A stretch of DNA of 64,000 bases from Sporomusaceae bacterium (GCA_022839045.1 JALHDI010000001.1:37796-101795), one strand, 5' to 3'. Positions 25,680 to 34,404 are shown, counted from the first letter of the stretch. The notes: generated by a model from the letters alone, not told the origin. Numbers and translations: made by a program.

Positions 25680-27458
25680 ATGATCAAATTACTGACCGGC
25701 AACGAGGCCGTGGCCCAGGGGGCCTACGAGGCCGGCGTCTCCTACGCGGCCGCTTATCCCGGCACGCCGAGTACGGAGATCCTGGAGAACCTCGCCGAGT
25801 ACAAGGACGACATCATCGCCGAGTGGGCGCCGAACGAGAAGGTGGCCCTGGAGTGCGTGATCGGCGCCTCGGTAGCCGGCGCCCGGACGCTGTCGGCTAT
25901 GAAAATGGTCGGCGTCAATGTCGCCGCCGACCCGCTGTTCAGCTTCGCTTACGCCGGCGTGAACGGCGGCATGATGCTGGTGTCCGCCGACGACCCTGGA
26001 CTGCACTCGTCGCAGAACGAGCAGGACAACCGCTACTACGCCAAGTTCGCCAAGATCGCCATGCTGGAACCGAGCGACAGCCAAGAAGCGAAGGACATGG
26101 TCAAGGCGGCGATGGAAATCAGCGAGAAGTTCAACACGCCGGTCCTGTTCCGCATGACCACCCGCGTCTGCCACAGCAAGAGCCTGGTGACGGTCGGCGA
26201 GCGCCAGGACGCGGCGAAGAAACCGTACGTTAAGAACACACAGAAATACGACCTTGTGCCGGCGATCTCCCGCAAGCTGCACATCGAGGTGGAAGACCGC
26301 CTCAAAGCCCTGGAGGCGGTCGCCAACGAGACCGAGCTGAACTTCACCGAGTGGCACGACAAAAAAATTGGCATCATCGCCGCCGGGGTCGCCTTCCAGT
26401 ACGCGAAAGAGGTCTTCGGCGACAGGGCGTCCTACCTGAAGCTAGGTTTCACCTTCCCGCTGCCGATGGCCAAGATCAGGGCGTTTGCCAAGGAAGTGGA
26501 CACCCTCTACGTTATCGAGGAACTCGAACCGTTCATGGAGGAACAGATCAAAGCCGCCGGCATCGCCTGCATCGGCAAGGAGAAAATCCCCAACGTGTGG
26601 GAGCTCACCCCGGACATCGTAGCCAAGGCGCTGCTGGACGAAACCAGGCCGATCATCGACTACGACCCGGCCGTCATCGCCAACCGCCCACCGACGCTGT
26701 GCGCCGGCTGTCCGCACCGCGGCTTCTTCTACGAGCTGGCCAAGCTCAAGAACGTGATGATCACCGGCGACATCGGCTGCTATTCGCTCGGCGGCGCCGA
26801 GCCGCTGAACGCCAAGGACACCACCATCTGCATGGGCGCCAGCATCAGCATGAGCCACGGCGCGCAGAAGATGTACAACAAATTCGGCGAGCCGCTGCGG
26901 GTCATCGCCACGATCGGCGACTCGACCTTTTTCCACACCGGCATCAACAGCCTGATGCACGTGATTTACAACCGCAGCAACACCATCACCTGCATCCTCG
27001 ACAACCGCATCACCGGTATGACCGGCCACCAGGACAACCCCGGAACCGGCTTCACCCTCCAGGGCATGCCGACCAAGGTGGTGGATATCACCACGCTGGT
27101 GAAGGCGATGGGCGTGGACCACGTTAGGACGGTCAACCCGCTGGACCTAAAAGAGGTCAGGGAGACGTTCGCCTGGGCGCTCGCGCTCGACGAGCCGTCG
27201 GTCATCATCACCCGGTGGCCGTGCGTGCTGAAGAAGCACTCCATGGATGACAAGAAAGAGTTCGGCGATTACCGGGGCACATGCGCGGTGGACGAGGCGA
27301 AGTGCATCGGCTGCAAGGCGTGCGTGCGCACCGGCTGCCCGGCGCTGCGCTTCGACAAGGATACGAAAAAGGTGAAGATCGACGCCGGGCAGTGCACGGG
27401 CTGCAAGGTGTGCGCCCAGGTGTGTCCGAAGAACGCAATCACGAAGGTGGGTGAATAA
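25680..27458 (+). CDS. iorA: Indolepyruvate ferredoxin oxidoreductase, alpha subunit
   Basis: The 592-residue protein shows the whole IorA layout. The N-terminal pyruvate-oxidoreductase domain has GNEAVAQGAYEAGVSYAAAYPGTPSTEI. The thiamine-diphosphate domain has CAGCPHRGFFYEL, GDIGCYSLG and GDSTFFHTGI. Two C-terminal 4Fe-4S motifs follow (CIGCKACVRTGCPALRF and CTGCKVCAQVCPKNAI). It oxidatively decarboxylates aryl 2-oxoacids (indolepyruvate, phenylpyruvate, hydroxyphenylpyruvate) to aryl-acetyl-CoA with reduction of ferredoxin. iorB starts three bases after its stop. With ptb and buk, aryl-acetyl-CoA could be converted to free acid with ATP formation. Confidence 0.95.
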   Translation: MIKLLTGNEAVAQGAYEAGVSYAAAYPGTPSTEILENLAEYKDDIIAEWAPNEKVALECVIGASVAGARTLSAMKMVGVNVAADPLFSFAYAGVNGGMMLVSADDPGLHSSQNEQDNRYYAKFAKIAMLEPSDSQEAKDMVKAAMEISEKFNTPVLFRMTTRVCHSKSLVTVGERQDAAKKPYVKNTQKYDLVPAISRKLHIEVEDRLKALEAVANETELNFTEWHDKKIGIIAAGVAFQYAKEVFGDRASYLKLGFTFPLPMAKIRAFAKEVDTLYVIEELEPFMEEQIKAAGIACIGKEKIPNVWELTPDIVAKALLDETRPIIDYDPAVIANRPPTLCAGCPHRGFFYELAKLKNVMITGDIGCYSLGGAEPLNAKDTTICMGASISMSHGAQKMYNKFGEPLRVIATIGDSTFFHTGINSLMHVIYNRSNTITCILDNRITGMTGHQDNPGTGFTLQGMPTKVVDITTLVKAMGVDHVRTVNPLDLKEVRETFAWALALDEPSVIITRWPCVLKKHSMDDKKEFGDYRGTCAVDEAKCIGCKACVRTGCPALRFDKDTKKVKIDAGQCTGCKVCAQVCPKNAITKVGE

Positions 27459-27460
27459 CG

Positions 27461-28036
27461 ATGGCAGACGTCAAAAATATATTGCTGGTCGGCGTCGGCG
27501 GGCAGGGGACCATCCTCGTCGGCAAGATCCTGTCGAACGGGCTGATGAAGGCGGGCTACGACGTGAAGATGTCGGAAGTGCACGGCATGGCCCAGCGCGG
27601 CGGCAGCGTAAGCAACCAGGTCCGGTTCGGCAAGAAGGTCCACTCGCCGATTATCGGCAAGGGCCAGGCCGACATCCTCGTCTCCTTCGAGACGATGGAA
27701 GCGCTACGCTGGCTGGAGTACCTCAACCCGCAGGGCAAGGCGGTCGTGAACGACTACCAGATACCGTCCGCGCCTATCCTCATGGGCAAGTGCGACTACC
27801 CCGAGGGCGTGCTGGACACGATCAAGGGCAAGGTGGACACCACTGTCATCAAGGCTGGCGAGATCGCCGACAAACTGGGTAATGCGAAGACGATGAACAT
27901 CGTATTATTCGGCGCGTTGGTCAAGGCGCTGGGGCTTACCGCCATTGATTGGGAGCAGGAAATCAGAGATAACGTCAAGGCTAATACCGTGGATATCAAT
28001 ATTGAAGCTTTCAATGCCGGAATGGAAGCACTATAG
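27461..28036 (+). CDS. iorB: Indolepyruvate ferredoxin oxidoreductase, beta subunit
   Basis: The 191-residue protein is the gamma/beta-type POR subunit: NILLVGVGGQGTILVGKILSNGLMKAGYDVKMSEVHGMAQRGGSV is diagnostic. It pairs with IorA. The TAA after iorA and this ATG are adjacent, and a terminator follows, so it ends the operon. Confidence 0.95.
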   Translation: MADVKNILLVGVGGQGTILVGKILSNGLMKAGYDVKMSEVHGMAQRGGSVSNQVRFGKKVHSPIIGKGQADILVSFETMEALRWLEYLNPQGKAVVNDYQIPSAPILMGKCDYPEGVLDTIKGKVDTTVIKAGEIADKLGNAKTMNIVLFGALVKALGLTAIDWEQEIRDNVKANTVDINIEAFNAGMEAL

Positions 28037-28050
28037 ATCGAGTAACAAAC

Positions 28051-28082
28051 AGGCTACCCCCCATCTTGGGCGGTAGCCTTTT
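28051..28082 (+). terminator. Rho-independent terminator after iorB
   Basis: AGGCTACC and GGTAGCCT form the stem, extended by inner C/G pairs, followed by TTTT. Confidence 0.75.
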
Positions 28083-28135
28083 CGCCTTCTCAATCATTTG
28101 ACCTTAATAAACCACACCTTTTTATACAATCGCCG

Positions 28136-28161
28136 AAAATTGTAACAATTTTTACAATTTT
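28136..28161. promoter_or_regulatory. 26-bp palindrome at about -42; candidate Crp/Fnr-type site
   Basis: AAAATTGTAA and TTACAATTTT flank CAATTT. Its centre lies about 42 bases upstream of the start predicted from the TATAAT at 28179-28184. That is the normal position for a class II Crp/Fnr activator, and such a protein is encoded by the second gene downstream (29293-29970). Confidence 0.55.
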
Positions 28162-28178
28162 AATTCTGGCAAATACAT

Positions 28179-28184
28179 TATAAT
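28179..28184 (+). promoter_or_regulatory. -10 box of the lplA operon, lacking a good -35
   Basis: A perfect TATAAT lies 77 bases before the lplA ATG. The region 17 bases upstream is AATTTT and overlaps the palindrome at 28136-28161, consistent with an activator-dependent promoter. Confidence 0.55.
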
Positions 28185-28261
28185 AGAAAATAAAGAATCA
28201 ACATTTAACTGGCCCGTCTGGCGTACCCCAATTACGTCCAACATTTTGAGGTGACAAGGCG

Positions 28262-29239
28262 ATGCGACTTATACGAAATAACAACACCGATCCCCATCTT
28301 AATCTCGCTATCGAAGAATGGCTGTTGATAAACTCATCGCCCGAATGCTTTATGCTCTGGCGTAATCGGCCGGCGGTAATCGTCGGCCGCAACCAGAATA
28401 CCGCGGAAGAAATCAACCCGGAATATGTCGCCCACCACAAAATTCCCGTTGTCAGGAGAATGACCGGAGGCGGCGCTGTTTACCATGACCTCGGAAATCT
28501 AAACTTCACATTTATTTCCCGGTCCGCGAATAAACTGTTGGATTTCCGGCGTTTCGCCCAGCCGATCATCGATGTGCTGGCTAAAGTCGGGGTTAACGCC
28601 GAGTTTTCCGGCCGCAACGATATGATCATCGACGGGCGGAAATTCTCTGGAAACGCTCAGTTCGTACGGGCCGACAGAGTGCTGCACCACGGGACGTTAC
28701 TATTCGACGCCGATCTGACGATAGTCCAGGAAGCCCTTCGCGTCCAACCGGAAAAATACGCCAGTAAAGGCGTCAAATCTGTAGCGAGCCGGGTTACCAA
28801 CATTGCCGCTTATCTGCCGCAAAGATTGACGATCGACGAGTTTGCGGCTATGATTATCTCGCACATCGCCGAAATATATAAAGAAGCAGTCGTCGACGAA
28901 CTCAGGCCGCATGAACTTAGCGCCGCCGAAGACCTTGTCAGGACTAAGTACGGTCTATGGGAATGGAATTTCGGCAAATCGCCCCAATATAATTTCCGCA
29001 ACCGGCTGCGTTTTGCCAACGGCCTGATAGAGTGCCGGTTGTTTATCGAAGATGGACTTATCCGGACGGGAAAAATTTATGGCGATTTCTTCGGCAACAG
29101 ACCGGCGGAGGAATTGGTGGCGTTACTGGCGGGCGTACGTCATGAGTACGACGCGATAAGCGCCGCTTTGGACAAGCTCGATTTGAGGCAATATTTCGCC
29201 GGCATCGACCGCGATGAGATCCTGAAAGTTCTAGTATGA
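28262..29239 (+). CDS. lplA: Lipoate-protein ligase A
   Basis: The 325-residue protein shows DPHLNLAIEEWLL, LWRNRPAVIVGRNQN, the RRMTGGGAVYHDLGNLNFTF motif and KSVASRVTNI of lipoate-protein ligase A, plus the C-terminal accessory domain. It activates lipoate with ATP and attaches it to a lysine of carrier proteins. The nearby GcvH-like protein (30160-30564) is the obvious client. The ATG has a TTGAGGTGA box. It overlaps the next frame's possible ATG start by four bases. Confidence 0.92.
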   Translation: MRLIRNNNTDPHLNLAIEEWLLINSSPECFMLWRNRPAVIVGRNQNTAEEINPEYVAHHKIPVVRRMTGGGAVYHDLGNLNFTFISRSANKLLDFRRFAQPIIDVLAKVGVNAEFSGRNDMIIDGRKFSGNAQFVRADRVLHHGTLLFDADLTIVQEALRVQPEKYASKGVKSVASRVTNIAAYLPQRLTIDEFAAMIISHIAEIYKEAVVDELRPHELSAAEDLVRTKYGLWEWNFGKSPQYNFRNRLRFANGLIECRLFIEDGLIRTGKIYGDFFGNRPAEELVALLAGVRHEYDAISAALDKLDLRQYFAGIDRDEILKVLV

Positions 29240-29292
29240 AAGACGCAACCAGGCTAAGAACCGCTCTGGTTGCGGGCAGGAAGGTGACAGCT

Positions 29293-29970
29293 GTGATTCA
29301 GCACTTTTGTTCGCCTTGGATAAGCGCCAGGAACGCTATTTGGGAAACGGTCCTGCATCTTGGCCAGAAGCAGCATTACAGCAAAGGAAATATTATTATC
29401 GGCGGCAGTCAGGCAAAGGTCGATCATCTGTACTATTTGCACGACGGCAGGGTAAAATTTTACAGCACGAACCCCGACGGCGACGAAAAAATTCTCTGGT
29501 TTCTGGAAAAAGGTACTATCTTCGGAGAGGTCCCTTTTTTCGAAAAAAGGGGTATGGATAATATTTTCATCGCCGTAGATAGATGCGTAGTATATACATT
29601 TTCCCGGCAATGTTTCAATGAAGAGATTCTAACTAAGCACCCAAACCTGGTGACAAATTTGCTTGAGAGTATGGCCTACAAGATTCGGGTCTTGAGCTGT
29701 CCGGTCAGCGATCTGGCTCCATTACCCAGCCGGGTGTGCAAAGCGCTGATTTACCTGATAACTCGTGACAACAGCGGCGCACCCCGGGAAAAAGTCGTCA
29801 GCGCCCGGGGAATCACGCAACATGAATTGGCCTGCATTCTCGGCGTGCACCGGGTGACGCTGAATCATACCCTTGCCCAATTGAAGAAACAAGGGATAAT
29901 TGGTCATATAAGCAAGACCAGGCTGGTGATAAATGATTATCCGCGGTTGCTGGAACTGGCTGATGGTTAA
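29293..29970 (+). CDS. Crp/Fnr-family transcriptional regulator
   Basis: The protein has an N-terminal cyclic-nucleotide-type beta barrel (KGNIIIGGSQAKVDHLYYLHDGRVKFYSTNPDGDEKILWFLEKGTIFGEVPFF) and a C-terminal winged helix (GITQHELACILGVHRVTLNHTLAQLKKQGII). It resembles halorespiration and redox regulators such as CprK in layout; the ligand is unknown. I prefer the GTG at 29293, with AGGAAGG upstream. An ATG at 29236 would overlap lplA by four bases but lacks a ribosome-binding site. It probably acts at the palindrome at 28136-28161 to control its own operon and perhaps the gcvH-lpd set downstream. Confidence 0.88.
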   Translation: MIQHFCSPWISARNAIWETVLHLGQKQHYSKGNIIIGGSQAKVDHLYYLHDGRVKFYSTNPDGDEKILWFLEKGTIFGEVPFFEKRGMDNIFIAVDRCVVYTFSRQCFNEEILTKHPNLVTNLLESMAYKIRVLSCPVSDLAPLPSRVCKALIYLITRDNSGAPREKVVSARGITQHELACILGVHRVTLNHTLAQLKKQGIIGHISKTRLVINDYPRLLELADG

Positions 29971-29988
29971 CCTCTGTACGGCAGTATT

Positions 29989-30016
29989 GAGCTGACTCAG
30001 TCAGCTCTTTCTTTCT
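29989..30016 (+). terminator. Terminator after the Crp/Fnr gene
   Basis: GAGCTGA and TCAGCTC form a stem with a five-base loop, followed by TTTCTTTCT. The following 140 bases are very AT-rich and should hold the promoter of the gcvH-like gene. Confidence 0.7.
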
Positions 30017-30159
30017 GAAAAATCACAAAATGTAGTATATATTACTGCTTTTTTTTTTGGCGTTTTTTATTATTGAAATATAGTATTAAGTTATTTTTTT
30101 CACCCAAATTTTTTGCTTTACTCCTCAAAGTCAACAAGATTAAGGAAGGATGAACAGTA

Positions 30160-30564
30160 ATGGCCGAAACCACGAGCGGAGCAAAGAAATTCCCGGATGA
30201 ACTCAAATATCACCCGGAGCATACATGGGTCAGGCTCGACGGAGATATAGCCTGGGTGGGAATCAGCGACTACGCCCAAAGTGAGTTGGGCGAGGTCATT
30301 TTCATCGAACTGCCGTGGGTGGGCAGTAAGGTTACCAAAGACCAGCCATTCGGGAGCGCCGAGTCGGTAAAGACGGTTTCCGCCCTTTACGCGCCGGTCA
30401 GCGGCCACATCGACGCCGTGAACGCCGACCTGGAAGAACGCCCCGATTTGGTCAACACCAGCCCGTACGGCGACGGCTGGATAATTAAAATCCGGACGGA
30501 AAAACCGGAAGAGTCGGCCGACCTGCTTTCGGCCGAAGCCTACGTAAAAACGCTTCAGCCTTGA
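30160..30564 (+). CDS. gcvH: GcvH-like lipoyl carrier protein
   Basis: The 134-residue protein is a glycine-cleavage H-protein homologue: YHPEHTWVRLDGDIAWVGISDYAQSELGEVIFIELPWVG and GSAESVKTVSALYAPVSGHI. Lys71 in ESVKT is the expected lipoylation site. No glycine decarboxylase (gcvP) or aminomethyltransferase (gcvT) is in the window, so it probably does not act in ordinary glycine cleavage. With LplA upstream and dihydrolipoyl dehydrogenase 30 bp downstream it makes a minimal NADH-to-dihydrolipoyl relay. H-like proteins outside glycine cleavage include the lipoyl-binding carrier LbpA of sulfur oxidation, but none of the Hdr partners is present here. Confidence 0.9.
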   Translation: MAETTSGAKKFPDELKYHPEHTWVRLDGDIAWVGISDYAQSELGEVIFIELPWVGSKVTKDQPFGSAESVKTVSALYAPVSGHIDAVNADLEERPDLVNTSPYGDGWIIKIRTEKPEESADLLSAEAYVKTLQP

Positions 30565-30594
30565 TTCTCAAGTACTGCGGGGAGAGGGATAAAA

Positions 30595-31977
30595 GTGGAT
30601 GGATTATTTGACGTAATTGTCATGGGCGGCGGGCCGGGAGGCTATGTTGCCGCAGTGCGGGCGAGCCAATTGGGGTTGAAGACGGCCCTCGTAGAAAAAG
30701 AGTCCCTTGGCGGCACCTGTGTAAACTGGGGCTGTATCCCCACGAAATCGCTGCTGCATACCGCTGAGGCTGTCCACGGCCTCGGGCGAGGGGAAGCCCT
30801 GGGGTTCGCGCTGACGGATTGGAGCGCCGATTATGCGGTAGCCCATAACCGCAGCCGCCAGATCGCCAGGCGGCAAGGCAAAAGAATAGAGATCCTGCTG
30901 AAGAATCGCGGCGTAACCGTGTATAAGGGAGCGGCCCGCCTGACGGCTGATAAGGCGGTCGCCATCGACAACGGCAAAACTCTCACGGCCGCCAACATCA
31001 TTATCGCTACCGGGTCCCAGCCGCGGCAACTGCCGGGAGTGGAATTCGACGGACAAACGATAATCACGGCCAAAGACGCCCTCAGGCTGGACAGAGCGCC
31101 GCTATCGGCGGTCATCGTCGGCGCCGGCCCGATAGGACTGGAATTCGCAACAATGTGGAAGAAATACGGGGCGCAGGTCACCGTCGTTGAAGCCGCGTCC
31201 CGCATAATGCCTACTGAGGATGAGGACATCTGCCGCGAGGCCGAGCTCCAGTACCGAAAGGCCGGCATCAGCCTACGGACGGCCGCCAAAGTGACAGGTA
31301 TCGAAAAAACCGTAGACGGAGCGGCAGTAACCATTGCCGGTGAGCACGGAGCGGAGGTAATAGCCGCCGAAAAGGTCCTCGTAGCCATCGGGTTCATTCC
31401 CGATACCGCATCTCTGGCCGTCAAGGACGGCGGCATCGCAACGGAGCGTGGCTACATCGCTATCGACGACCGGATGAGCACCAGCGTTGCCGGCATATAC
31501 GCCATCGGCGACGTGACCGGCAAGCTCGGGCTGGCCCACGTGGCCTCGGCCCAGGGAATTATCGCCGCTGAGGCAATCGCCGGCCGGAAAACGCAGCCGC
31601 TGATCTATGAGAATATTCCCCGCTGCATATTCGGCTGGGTGGAAGCGGCCTCGGTGGGCTTGACGGAAAAGCAGGCCGGCGAGCGCGGTCTTGATGTCGC
31701 AACCGCCGTCAGCCCTTTCGTGCCGAATGGCAAGGCTGTGGCCATGGGTGAAAATGCCGGCTTCGTGAAACTTATCGCCGACCGGGGAACCGGAAAACTC
31801 CTCGGGGCCCACATGATCGGGCCGCATGTCACTGAAATCATCGCCGTTCCGGCCACCGTGCTGGCCTTCGACGGCACAGTCGGGCAAATGGCCTGTCAGG
31901 TCTACGCCCATCCAACTCTCAGCGAAGCCGTACTGGAGGGCGCCCATCTTCTGGCCGGCCATGCCATCCATTTATAA
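30595..31977 (+). CDS. lpdA: Dihydrolipoyl dehydrogenase
   Basis: The 460-residue flavoprotein shows the FAD motif IVMGGGPGGYVAAVRASQLG, the redox-active disulfide GGTCVNWGCIPTKSLL (Cys42, Cys47), the NAD motif VIVGAGPIGLEFATMWKKYG, IYAIGDVTG, and the C-terminal YAHPTLSEAV with the catalytic histidine. It exchanges electrons between NAD(H) and a dihydrolipoyl group. The start is a GTG with GGGGAGAGGG upstream. It lies directly after the GcvH-like gene and is followed 28 bp later by a glutaredoxin-fusion gene. Confidence 0.93.
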   Translation: MDGLFDVIVMGGGPGGYVAAVRASQLGLKTALVEKESLGGTCVNWGCIPTKSLLHTAEAVHGLGRGEALGFALTDWSADYAVAHNRSRQIARRQGKRIEILLKNRGVTVYKGAARLTADKAVAIDNGKTLTAANIIIATGSQPRQLPGVEFDGQTIITAKDALRLDRAPLSAVIVGAGPIGLEFATMWKKYGAQVTVVEAASRIMPTEDEDICREAELQYRKAGISLRTAAKVTGIEKTVDGAAVTIAGEHGAEVIAAEKVLVAIGFIPDTASLAVKDGGIATERGYIAIDDRMSTSVAGIYAIGDVTGKLGLAHVASAQGIIAAEAIAGRKTQPLIYENIPRCIFGWVEAASVGLTEKQAGERGLDVATAVSPFVPNGKAVAMGENAGFVKLIADRGTGKLLGAHMIGPHVTEIIAVPATVLAFDGTVGQMACQVYAHPTLSEAVLEGAHLLAGHAIHL

Positions 31978-32005
31978 ACTACGTTCACGAGCGGAGGAAG
32001 ATTCC

Positions 32006-32845
32006 ATGAGCGATTTTACCTTGTACTCGGCCACCGGCTGCACCCGCTGCAAGCTCCTCAAGGGCTACATGCAAGAGCGCGGGATTGCCTATGTGGAAAA
32101 AGACATGAAGGCCGAGGGAAAAGAGGATTTCCAAAAATTTTACGCCGCCAATCGCAAACAAATCTTCCGTGGACCCGAAGGCGTGGAATTCCCGATCATC
32201 ACCGACGGGACGGCCATCCGGCAGGGATTGGGGGCTACGCTGGCCTATCTGTACGCAGGAACGGAACTGGACGGTTATTTCACCGCCGGTACGCTGCACA
32301 AGGAATGGGTAGACGGGATACATGTTTCCGGAGGCAATCCCGAGGCGGGCGAAAAATTTCTGGCCATCCTGCGCCAGCTTAAGGGAGACAACTACAGGCT
32401 AGTTGTCGATACCTACGGCCGCAACCCGGCGCTGCTCGAACAGGTGTTGGCGGAAAATCTTGCGGATGTTGTCGTCATGGAAGTGATAACCCCGGCTGAG
32501 CTGGCCGGCGGCATTTTCCGCCAGCCGCTTGCGCAGGCGGATATCGAAAAAAGCGTCGCCTTGGCGGCCACCGCGCCGGAATACCGCTTTCAGACTACGG
32601 TATACCCCGCGGCGGATAAACACCGGGCAAGGTACCTCACTCCCCAGGAGGTAGCCGCCGCCGCCCAGTTGCTTGATACCTTGACCGGCAACAAGAAGAA
32701 CCCCTATCTTATCCGGCTGTACCGGCCGGAACAACCCGGGGACGCCAGGCTGGGAGACCTGGAGCCTATGCCGGCAGCGGCGCTGCTCGCCTATCGGACC
32801 CAGGCAAGGCGCTATCAGGTGCTGGCTGAGGCGGAAAAAGAATAG
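32006..32845 (+). CDS. Glutaredoxin-like domain fused to a radical-SAM-activase-like barrel without cluster cysteines
   Basis: The 279-residue protein starts with a glutaredoxin-like domain (about 1-90) carrying TGCTRCK, with Cys12 and Cys15 as a CxxC pair. The rest (about 95-245) resembles the barrel of pyruvate-formate-lyase-activating enzymes: GIHVSGGNPEAGEKFLAIL recalls the SAM-binding GGE motif region, and VVDTYGRNP recalls the DTNG motif. It has no other cysteine, so the CxxxCxxC cluster site is absent. It is probably a redox partner of the lipoyl system in which the barrel has become a structural or binding domain (inference). The ATG at 32006 has GGAGGA upstream. Confidence 0.7.
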   Translation: MSDFTLYSATGCTRCKLLKGYMQERGIAYVEKDMKAEGKEDFQKFYAANRKQIFRGPEGVEFPIITDGTAIRQGLGATLAYLYAGTELDGYFTAGTLHKEWVDGIHVSGGNPEAGEKFLAILRQLKGDNYRLVVDTYGRNPALLEQVLAENLADVVVMEVITPAELAGGIFRQPLAQADIEKSVALAATAPEYRFQTTVYPAADKHRARYLTPQEVAAAAQLLDTLTGNKKNPYLIRLYRPEQPGDARLGDLEPMPAAALLAYRTQARRYQVLAEAEKE

Positions 32846-32895
32846 GCAGTGCTTTCGGCGGTTTGGGCCGCCTAATAAAAAAAGGAGGAGATTGT

Positions 32896-34347
32896 ATGAC
32901 TTATCCAAGTATTTACCCCACCGGAGTAACGATTTACGACCCGAAGAAGTGCTGGAGCGGCTACACCATTTTTCAGGCCAAAGAAGTCGGGGCCATGCTG
33001 ATTGACATGAACGGGGCGGAAGTCCAACTGTGGAAGGGCCTGCACGGGTTCCCCAACACCATGCTGCCCGGCGGCTACGTTATGGGGCACCTCGGCCTGC
33101 GCAACAACGCGTTCGGCATGCAGGACCAGACCGATCTGGTCCAGGTGGACTGGGACGGAAACGTCGTCTGGAAGTTCGACCAGTATGAGTACATCGAAGA
33201 TCCCGGCGAAGAACCCCAATGGATGGCGCGCCAACACCACGACTTCCAACGGGCGGGCAATCCCGTCGGTTACTATGTGCCGGGCATGGACCCCAAGGTC
33301 GACGGGGGCAATACCCTGATCCTTTGCCACAAAAATCTCTACAACAAAAAAATCTCCGACAAAAGGCTGCTTGATGATACCATTATCGAGGTAACCTGGG
33401 ACGGGGAAATCGTCTGGGAATGGATCTGCAGCGATCATTTCGACGAGTTCGGCTTCAGCGAGGCCGCCAAGAACATCCTGAGCCGCAACCCCAACATGCG
33501 CACCGCCGGCGGCGGTATGGGCGACTGGATGCACATCAACTGCATGTCTGTACTGGGGCCTAACAAATGGTTCGACGCCGGCGATGAGCGGTTCCATCCG
33601 GATAATATCATCTTTGACGGCCGGGAAACCAATATTTTGGCAATCATCGACAAGAAAACCGGCAAGATAGTCTGGCAGGTCGGACCCGATTACGATACGA
33701 GTCCCGAACTGAAAAAACTGGGCTGGATTATCGGCGTCCATCATACCCACATGATTCCCCGCGGGCTGCCTGGCGAGGGCAATATCCTGCTGTTCGACAA
33801 CGGCGGCTGGGCCGGCTACGGAGTGCCGAACCCGGGTGCGCCTACAGGCGCCAAGAATGCGCTCCGGGATTACTCGCGAATTCTCGAATTCGATCCCACG
33901 ACTCTCAAGATTGTCTGGCAGTACACGCCGGTCGAGGCGGGCTTCGTGAATCCGCCCGATTCCAACCGTTTCTACAGCCCGTTCATCAGCGGCGCCCAGC
34001 GCCTGCCGAACGGCAACACGCTTATTACCGAAGGGTCGGGCGGCCGAATAATCGAAGTCACGCCGAACCACGAGATCGTCTGGGAGTATATCAGCCCTTA
34101 CTGGGGCAAACAGATGAAAATGAACATGGTATACCGGGCCTACCGCGTCCCCTATGAGTGGGTTCCGCAGGCCCAGCGCACGCCGGAAACGCCGATTGGC
34201 CGCATAGACGTCACCACCTTCCGGGTGCCCGGAGCCGCTCCTCTCGGCCGGAAAAAGGAGACAGCAGTAGTAGGAACCAAGCCCTATCAAGGATCGACCG
34301 CGCTTTGCATCGCCGCGGACGATGAAGTGGATAGCAAGAAATCTTAA
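32896..34347 (+). CDS. Arylsulfotransferase (ASST)-family beta-propeller protein, apparently cytoplasmic
   Basis: The 483-residue protein has at least five copies of a propeller strand motif of the type DG-x-(I/V)VW-x-(F/W/Y), at about 87-94, 169-177, 256-262, 337-343 and 391-398. It also has DWMHIN (about 210-215), VHHTHMIPRG followed by NILLFDNGG (about 281-303), and GAQRLPNGNTLI. These fit the ASST family, which moves sulfate between phenols using a catalytic histidine. No signal peptide is seen, unlike periplasmic AssT. I cannot place the sulfated histidine with certainty. The ATG has AAAGGAGGAG upstream. The next gene encodes an anion transporter, suggesting a sulfonated or sulfated organic anion as substrate. 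Confidence 0.75.
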   Translation: MTYPSIYPTGVTIYDPKKCWSGYTIFQAKEVGAMLIDMNGAEVQLWKGLHGFPNTMLPGGYVMGHLGLRNNAFGMQDQTDLVQVDWDGNVVWKFDQYEYIEDPGEEPQWMARQHHDFQRAGNPVGYYVPGMDPKVDGGNTLILCHKNLYNKKISDKRLLDDTIIEVTWDGEIVWEWICSDHFDEFGFSEAAKNILSRNPNMRTAGGGMGDWMHINCMSVLGPNKWFDAGDERFHPDNIIFDGRETNILAIIDKKTGKIVWQVGPDYDTSPELKKLGWIIGVHHTHMIPRGLPGEGNILLFDNGGWAGYGVPNPGAPTGAKNALRDYSRILEFDPTTLKIVWQYTPVEAGFVNPPDSNRFYSPFISGAQRLPNGNTLITEGSGGRIIEVTPNHEIVWEYISPYWGKQMKMNMVYRAYRVPYEWVPQAQRTPETPIGRIDVTTFRVPGAAPLGRKKETAVVGTKPYQGSTALCIAADDEVDSKKS

Positions 34348-34404
34348 GACGCTTTTTGAATATCCCAACAGCGTCCACAGGCGATAGGCCCAGGCAACGC
34401 TAAA

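Noticed and set aside
23915..25702. 595-codon open frame antisense to ptb and the Mpv17-like gene
   Set aside because: It is a shadow of high-GC codons, crossing gene boundaries of a confident operon.
30160..31977. Calling gcvH-lpd a glycine cleavage system
   Set aside because: The decarboxylase and aminomethyltransferase genes are absent and the neighbours are unrelated to glycine metabolism.
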